In this document: positions 12,160-16,148 of the stretch, in pieces
Layout: each line of letters starts with the position of its first letter
Numbering within the stretch: position 1 is the first letter of the stretch
Source of the DNA: JAHCHG01 sp038251885
GTDB taxonomy: Bacteria; Acidobacteriota; Blastocatellia; Pyrinomonadales; Pyrinomonadaceae
Reading direction: 5' to 3'
Length of the DNA stretch: 16,148 bases
NCBI GenBank assembly: GCA_038251885.1
Contig: JBBSAX010000112.1
Location: 1-16,148 of the forward strand
Position numbers and translations under genes: made by a program
Notes under the pieces: generated by a model
What the model was told of the DNA's origin: nothing
The model's database searches: none
Seen by the model: only the letters and a program-made list of their open reading frames with translations

Positions 12160-12188
12160 ATTATTTTATTGAAATTACGGTCGAACAA
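12160..12188 (-). promoter_or_regulatory. Candidate promoter of the polysaccharide export gene
   Basis: On the minus strand, TTGTTC (12183-12188), a 17-bp spacer and AATAAT (12160-12165) lie about 25 bases before the ATG. Reasonable, but the region is AT-rich and such matches arise by chance. Confidence 0.35.
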
Positions 12189-12271
12189 TTAATTATCAAA
12201 AAAAGTAATAAAACCAAAATTAGGCATTATTTTTGATTAAGTAAGAGGACAAAATAATATTGAAAATCAAA

Positions 12272-12352
12272 GGCAGAAACGCGAGTGCGAACGAGCGTGT
12301 CATTGCTTTAAGATGCGGCTTTTGCACGCTCCTTTGCAGTCGCGTTTCTACC
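12272..12352. repeat. Large imperfect palindrome, REP/MITE-like
   Basis: Arm 12275-12299 and arm 12325-12349 pair at 22 of 25 positions, and outer bases extend it to about 28 bp. The 25-nt loop is unpaired. The GC content of the arms is far above the surrounding AT-rich DNA. Both arms keep 'AGAAACGCGA' at the outer ends and 'GAGCGTG' at the inner ends. Size, symmetry and intergenic position fit a dispersed REP-like or non-autonomous miniature element. It could also be a structured RNA or a transcription-blocking hairpin. Confidence 0.65.
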
Positions 12353-12466
12353 TCTCGATATTAAAAATTATTCTGTCCATTTACTTACAACGAATAATTA
12401 CGCTGTTGACAATATATATTATTAAAACTACGCAGATTTTACTATTTTTTTATTTTTCCGGAAAAA

Positions 12467-14275
12467 TTATTTTATCGGCAATATTTCAGGGCTGAAAAGA
12501 TGTGACCATTTTTGACTAAAACTCGAACGAACAAAGTGTTCTATTTCTTCAGTTGTGCGTAGTTTTTTAATATGATTGGCAATGTCTTTGGCTTCTTCAA
12601 AAGCAATCCCTGAAACAGTTTTTCTAATACGCGAAATCGAATTAACATTCATACTTAATTCCATTGCACCGAGTCCGATTAAAATCGGTGCGTAGAATGG
12701 TGAACCTGCCATTTCACCGCAAACGACAACTGGAGTATTAACTTTTTCAGCTTCTGTCAAAACTTTTTCAATTGATTTTAAAACAGCCGGATGGAGAGTT
12801 TTAAAGCTGTCAGCAACCGATTCATTATCGCGGTCAACCGCTAAAAGATATTGAACAAGGTCATTTGTCCCCAGACTTAGAAAATCAACTTCCTTCAATA
12901 TTTCTTCAACCGTTAGAACTGCAGAAGGAACTTCGATCATTGCACCGATCTTCGGGTTTCCGAATTTTATATTTTTCTTTCTTAAATAATTTCTCTCTTT
13001 TCGCAAAATTTCTTTAACTTGAATTATTTCCGCAACATCCGAAATCATCGGCAAAACAATATCAATATTAAATTCGACAGAAGCCTGCAAAAGTGCGCGA
13101 AGTTGGATTCTAAATTCTTTAATATTCGACAAAGCAAGTCTGATTCCGCGCAAACCCAAAGCCGGATTTTTTTCTTTTTCCGTCTTTTCTTCTGCTAATT
13201 GGTTAGCACTCAAATCAAAGGTTCTGATTCTGACCCCTTTTTCACCGACTAATTTGCCGATATTTTTGTAGGCTTCGAGTTGTTCGGCTTCGGACGGATA
13301 GCCACGATATTGATTAAATAAAAATTCCGAGCGAAATAAACCGACACCCTGAGCTCCGAGTTTTTCTGCTTTTTCATAAATACTATGTAAATCAAGATTG
13401 GCGCGAATGATTATTTCTCTACCATCTAATGTTTTGACAATTCCACCGGAAATGACGGCATTTTCTATATTTACCTTTTGAAAATTGGCTGCCGCAAGTT
13501 TATATTTTTTTTTGGTTTTACTTGTTGGATTTAATATTACCTGTCCATTATACCCGTCAACAATAACATCATCACCGGTTTTTACACGGCGCAAAACATT
13601 TTTAGTCCCGGTAACGGCTGGCAAATTCAGTTCTCTTGCAAGAATAAAAGTGTGCGAGGTCCATCCACCATTTTCTGTAATTATTGCCTTCGGTTGACTT
13701 TCCGTCAATTCAATTAATGTTGAGGGTTTCACTTCTTTCGCCACAATAATCGAATCTTTTTTTAAAGAAACACTTGATTTTCCGCCGCCGCCGAGTGAAT
13801 TCAGCAATCTGTCTGAAATATCCTGCAAATCAATATATCTGTCTCTCAAATGCTCGTCGGAAATGGTTTTATAATTTGAAATATAACCGTCAAAAATAAT
13901 TTTAACCGCCCATTCTGCATTGACTTTTTGTTCCTTGATTTTATTTTCGATTTTTGAGATTAATGATTTATCTTCGAGAATTAAAAGATGAACTTCAAAA
14001 ATGTCGGCTTTTTTATCATTTGTAAGTTCTTTATTTTGAAAACTGATTTTTTTTAACTGCTTTTTTGTCAGTCTAATTGCAGCTAACAATCGCCTGATTT
14101 CGCGTTCAATTTGCGATTCTTTAATGTTCAAACGATAAAATTGACGAGTTTGACCGTGAAGACAGACAACCTTACCGATAGCAACGCCTCTGGAAACAGC
14201 CCGTGAAGTCAGCCTTATTTCGCCGTTGTTTTTATGTGATGGGAAATTTTGATCTTTTTTATCAAATACAATCAT
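12467..14275 (-). CDS. ptsI: PTS enzyme I (phosphoenolpyruvate-protein phosphotransferase)
   Basis: A 602-residue cytoplasmic enzyme that takes phosphate from PEP onto its own histidine and passes it to HPr, starting the sugar phosphotransferase cascade; slightly longer than E. coli EI (575). N-terminal PEP-utilising region (about 22-145); swivelling phospho-histidine domain with 'GGWTSHTFILARELNLPAV', active His208; and a C-terminal PEP-binding TIM barrel (about 275-560). The barrel has 'GLFRSEFLF' (Arg315), 'RIRTFDL' (Arg351), 'NPALGLRGIRL', 'AMIEVPSA' (Glu448), 'LSLGTNDLVQYLLAVDRDN' and 'VVCGEMAG' (Cys519). The conserved 'GGDK' after 'RT.D' reads 'SANQ' here (about 356-359). No HPr or EII genes are adjacent, so a regulatory PTS is possible. 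It has about 16 extra N-terminal residues. Confidence 0.92.
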   Translation of the reverse strand: MIVFDKKDQNFPSHKNNGEIRLTSRAVSRGVAIGKVVCLHGQTRQFYRLNIKESQIEREIRRLLAAIRLTKKQLKKISFQNKELTNDKKADIFEVHLLILEDKSLISKIENKIKEQKVNAEWAVKIIFDGYISNYKTISDEHLRDRYIDLQDISDRLLNSLGGGGKSSVSLKKDSIIVAKEVKPSTLIELTESQPKAIITENGGWTSHTFILARELNLPAVTGTKNVLRRVKTGDDVIVDGYNGQVILNPTSKTKKKYKLAAANFQKVNIENAVISGGIVKTLDGREIIIRANLDLHSIYEKAEKLGAQGVGLFRSEFLFNQYRGYPSEAEQLEAYKNIGKLVGEKGVRIRTFDLSANQLAEEKTEKEKNPALGLRGIRLALSNIKEFRIQLRALLQASVEFNIDIVLPMISDVAEIIQVKEILRKERNYLRKKNIKFGNPKIGAMIEVPSAVLTVEEILKEVDFLSLGTNDLVQYLLAVDRDNESVADSFKTLHPAVLKSIEKVLTEAEKVNTPVVVCGEMAGSPFYAPILIGLGAMELSMNVNSISRIRKTVSGIAFEEAKDIANHIKKLRTTEEIEHFVRSSFSQKWSHLFSPEILPIK

Positions 14276-14329
14276 TAATTTGTGTAAAAAAATATTCTTT
14301 TTTTACTAATACGAAATGTAAATCCAGTT

Positions 14330-15244
14330 TCAGATATTTATATTAAAACCACTGCCGCCACTACTTTGAGTTGGAAAGAAAGGTTTCAAAAGTCCCGCAA
14401 AAGCACTTAAATTTCTGGTTTGAATCAAAATTTCGCCGGGACCGGTAAATTCGGCAACCATTCCTTCGCCGCTTAGAAAACTTCTAAAAAAACCGCTTTT
14501 TGCAGCTTTTCGCAGATTGTATTGCATCTGACCTTCCCACGCAACAAGATGTCCGGTGTCCACAACATATTGTTCGCCCGGACGCAATGTTTTTCGATGA
14601 ATTGCACCGAATGAAGAGATTAATAAAAGTCCGTTTCCGGTAACTTGAAGCAAAAATAAACCTTCACCGCCGAGCCATGATTTTGCGCCGCCGAATTTTG
14701 TATCTACATTCAAACTCACATCGCCGGCTAGATATGAACTCGATTGAACCATAAAAGTTTGATTATTCATCTCGATTCCAACAACATCGCCGGGCGCGCC
14801 GGGCGCGAAAGTTACTTCGCCTGCACCGCTTTTTGCGGTGAAAGTTGAAACAAAAGCCGATTCACCGCCAACAGCACGTTTCAACGCACCAAAAACTCCG
14901 CCCTTCATTTCCGAATGCAGATCAATATTCGAAGACATCGAAACCATCGCTCCGGCTTCGGCGGAAATTGATTGTTCGGGTTGAAGATTCACGACCGCCA
15001 GAGCAAATGATCCCGGATGTTTAATTTCCCAAGTGTAGCCGCGCCCTTGTCCACGCCCGTCAGCATCAATATGAAATGCTTCTTGTCCTTTATTTTGTTG
15101 ATTTGCGTCATCCAGCGGCGGATTTTGTGGTTGTTGTTGATCTTGGGGTTGCGGATTTTGCTGTTGTGCCTGCATTTGAAAACCGCAAGCACCGCAAAAT
15201 TTAGCATTAGGTAAAAGCTGAGCATTGCATTGCGGGCAATTCAT
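14330..15244 (-). CDS. Zinc-ribbon AIM24-family protein
   Basis: A 304-residue cytoplasmic protein. Residues 1-22 form a zinc ribbon (Cys3, Cys6, Cys17, Cys20: 'CPQC...FCGAC'). A Gln/Pro/Asn-rich flexible linker follows (24-58), then an AIM24/TIGR00266-type double-stranded beta-helix domain (about 65-300). Family markers include 'LNLQPEQSISAEAGAMVSMS'-like text (here 'NLQPEQSISAEAGAMVSMSS'), 'FTAKSGAGEVTFAPGAPGDV', 'YLAGDVSLNVDT', 'GEGLFLLQVTGNGLLLISSF', 'VDTGHLVAWEGQMQYNLR' and 'GEGMVAEFTGPGEILIQTRN'. The bacterial role of AIM24 proteins is unknown; the yeast relative is mitochondrial. A good ribosome site (GGAG, 7 bases) lies inside the end of the LOG-family gene, and the ATG overlaps its TGA, so the two are coupled. 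Confidence 0.88.
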   Translation of the reverse strand: MNCPQCNAQLLPNAKFCGACGFQMQAQQQNPQPQDQQQPQNPPLDDANQQNKGQEAFHIDADGRGQGRGYTWEIKHPGSFALAVVNLQPEQSISAEAGAMVSMSSNIDLHSEMKGGVFGALKRAVGGESAFVSTFTAKSGAGEVTFAPGAPGDVVGIEMNNQTFMVQSSSYLAGDVSLNVDTKFGGAKSWLGGEGLFLLQVTGNGLLLISSFGAIHRKTLRPGEQYVVDTGHLVAWEGQMQYNLRKAAKSGFFRSFLSGEGMVAEFTGPGEILIQTRNLSAFAGLLKPFFPTQSSGGSGFNINI

Positions 15245-15795
15245 ACCTTAACTCCTTTCGATTTTTCCACAATTAAGTTGACTGCGTCTTCCGCTGAATC
15301 TGCAAAATCAAGAAAATAAAGATCTGATTTGCTAACCACAAGATTGCTTTCCCAAGCGTTCACTACTTCCTTCCAACAATCGCCCAAAAGCACTAACGGA
15401 CGTTTTGTTAAAACCCCGGTTTGCAATTTGTTCCAAACGAGCGAAATTTCTGTAACCGTTCCCATTCCGCCGCGAAGCGCGATAAAACCGACCGACCGAG
15501 TGATTAAATTTTGTAAACGGTCGTAAAAATGGTCAGTGGCGACTTTATCGGTTAAATAACGATTCGGTTCGGATTTGAATTGATTCATTACAATTCCGAA
15601 AACTCGCCCGCCTTTTTCTCGCGCACCGCGTGAGGCGGCTTCCATCACGCCCAAATATCCGCCCGTGCAAATTGTAAAACCGGCTTCGGCGAGCATTGCA
15701 CCAAGCTGTTTTGCCTGTTGATATTCTTCCGAGTTTTCAGTGCAGCGAGAACCGCCGAAGATCGTAACAATTTTATCTTTTGAAGTGTCTATCAC
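15241..15795 (-). CDS. LOG-family protein (nucleotide phosphoribohydrolase-like)
   Basis: A 184-residue Rossmann-type protein of the LOG ('lysine decarboxylase-like') family; members release bases from nucleoside monophosphates, including cytokinin activation. Motifs: 'VTIFGGSRCTENSEEY' at the start, 'CTGGYLGVMEAASRGAREKGG' (nucleotide-binding, about 43-63), 'ATDHFYDRLQNLI' and 'RGGMGTVTE' (108-116), where the family consensus is PGGxGTxxE. The catalytic Glu116 and the glycines are kept, but proline is replaced by arginine. The start is GTG at 15795 with no strong ribosome site. It is the upstream partner of the AIM24-like gene (4-base overlap). Enzyme activity is likely; the substrate cannot be inferred. 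Confidence 0.85.
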   Translation of the reverse strand: MIDTSKDKIVTIFGGSRCTENSEEYQQAKQLGAMLAEAGFTICTGGYLGVMEAASRGAREKGGRVFGIVMNQFKSEPNRYLTDKVATDHFYDRLQNLITRSVGFIALRGGMGTVTEISLVWNKLQTGVLTKRPLVLLGDCWKEVVNAWESNLVVSKSDLYFLDFADSAEDAVNLIVEKSKGVKV

Positions 15796-15869
15796 GTCAG
15801 TTAGTTTTCCATTTGATTGGTTAGTAAATATTACTTTTTAATTATATACGACTCTGCAAATTAGACAAA

Positions 15870-16148
15870 TTACACAGATTCGATTACTTCTGCTTCTTCC
15901 GGCGTTAAATTCCCAGCCTCGTGGATTGCTTTTGTTGTATCGGTGAAAAGCAAAATTACACTTCCGCCTATAAAAAATATTATCAGAGCGAGAATCGCCT
16001 GCCGAAATGAGCCGGTTGTACCGATTATAATTGTGAAAAGTAGTTGTCCCATCCATGAAGTGCCTTTTTCGCTTATTTCGTAAAGTCCGAAAAAAGAAGA
16101 TTCTCGTCCGACCGGAATCATCTGCGAATAGAGCGAACGCGAAAGTGC
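15870..16148 (-). CDS. UMF1/Atg22-like MFS transporter, C-terminal part
   Basis: The last 92 codons of a gene that begins beyond the right edge; the frame is open to the final base ('ALSRSLYSQMIPVGRESSFF'). The pattern 'SRSLYSQMIP.G.ES.FFGLYEIS.KGTSW.GQLLF', followed by 'TGSFRQAILALIIFFIGGSVILLF', is characteristic of the last two membrane helices and the joining loop of UMF1-type (Atg22-like) major facilitator proteins, thought to export amino acids or related solutes. An acidic tail 'LTPEEAEVIESV' closes the protein. It runs in the same direction as the LOG/AIM24 pair, 75 bases upstream, so cotranscription is possible. The internal Met at 16121 is not the real start. Confidence 0.82.
   Translation of the reverse strand, partial: ALSRSLYSQMIPVGRESSFFGLYEISEKGTSWMGQLLFTIIIGTTGSFRQAILALIIFFIGGSVILLFTDTTKAIHEAGNLTPEEAEVIESV

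Larger units (their letters stand above)
12137..12466. other. Intergenic region with promoter and palindromic repeat
   Basis: About 330 bases between the enzyme I gene and the export gene, both on the minus strand. It holds a likely promoter of the export gene (12160-12188) and a large imperfect palindrome (12272-12352). 12353-12466 is AT-rich, with a 16-nt palindrome at 12452-12467 touching the enzyme I stop codon but lacking a minus-strand T-run. No gene is seen. Confidence 0.6.

Noticed and set aside
12452..12467. 16-nt palindrome ATTTTTCCGGAAAAAT at the end of the enzyme I gene as a terminator
   Set aside because: On the minus strand the hairpin is followed by A-rich rather than T-rich DNA, and the stem is mostly A-T.
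12313..12495. 60-codon plus-strand open frame
   Set aside because: It starts inside the palindromic repeat, is very Ile/Leu-rich from AT-rich DNA and overlaps the end of enzyme I.
15838..16056. 72-codon minus-strand frame
   Set aside because: Shadow of the UMF1-like transporter frame, which carries the family motifs and stays open to the window edge.

Overview
The window looks like chromosomal DNA from a Gram-negative, AT-rich bacterium. It carries two Sec-type secreted proteins ending their signals in A-x-A-like sites, a Wza-type polysaccharide export protein, a type IV prepilin peptidase and a bacterial type A RNase P RNA. The mix of an Ig-like/CarboxypepD_reg secreted protein, AIM24, UMF1-type MFS and LysM/TTR adaptor-like genes reminds me of Acidobacteriota (Blastocatellia). 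That placement is a guess from gene content and was not tested.

Left part (1-4570): probably the end of an integrated element. It holds a DUF3592-like membrane protein, a small excisionase-type HTH gene divergent from a SWIM zinc-finger gene, a small helical protein, two secreted proteins in an apparent operon (one built of three copies of a 'YKLLATT' repeat) and a secreted Ig-like protein. It closes at 4528-4570 with an exact 3' half of a tRNA-Cys (anticodon GCA through CCA) that has no 5' half. This is the usual scar of a tyrosine recombinase integrating into a tRNA gene. Just inside it lie TGCAA motifs phased at 10 bp, which look like integrase arm sites. By the orientation of the fragment, the element should lie to its left, with the intact tRNA-Cys and integrase beyond the left edge.

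Middle (4652-7651, minus strand): a three-gene cluster of a LysM-like/TTR-like small protein, a LysM-like/TTR-like/PG_binding_1 protein, and a 597-aa ComEC-like metallo-beta-lactamase-fold protein whose ATG overlaps the previous stop. The two small proteins resemble adaptor proteins encoded beside VgrG/PAAR genes of contractile injection systems, so the MBL protein is a candidate cargo or effector. No VgrG, PAAR or immunity gene is visible. This is the most interesting system in the window.

Right part (8126-16148): housekeeping-like genes. In order these are prepilin peptidase (+), then on the minus strand a zinc-ribbon membrane protein and a TPR protein (overlapping), a ribbon-helix-helix protein, rnpB with a readable promoter, a polysaccharide export protein, a large imperfect palindrome resembling a dispersed repeat, PTS enzyme I, a zinc-ribbon AIM24 protein translationally coupled to a LOG-family protein, and the C-terminal end of a UMF1/Atg22-like MFS transporter running off the right edge.
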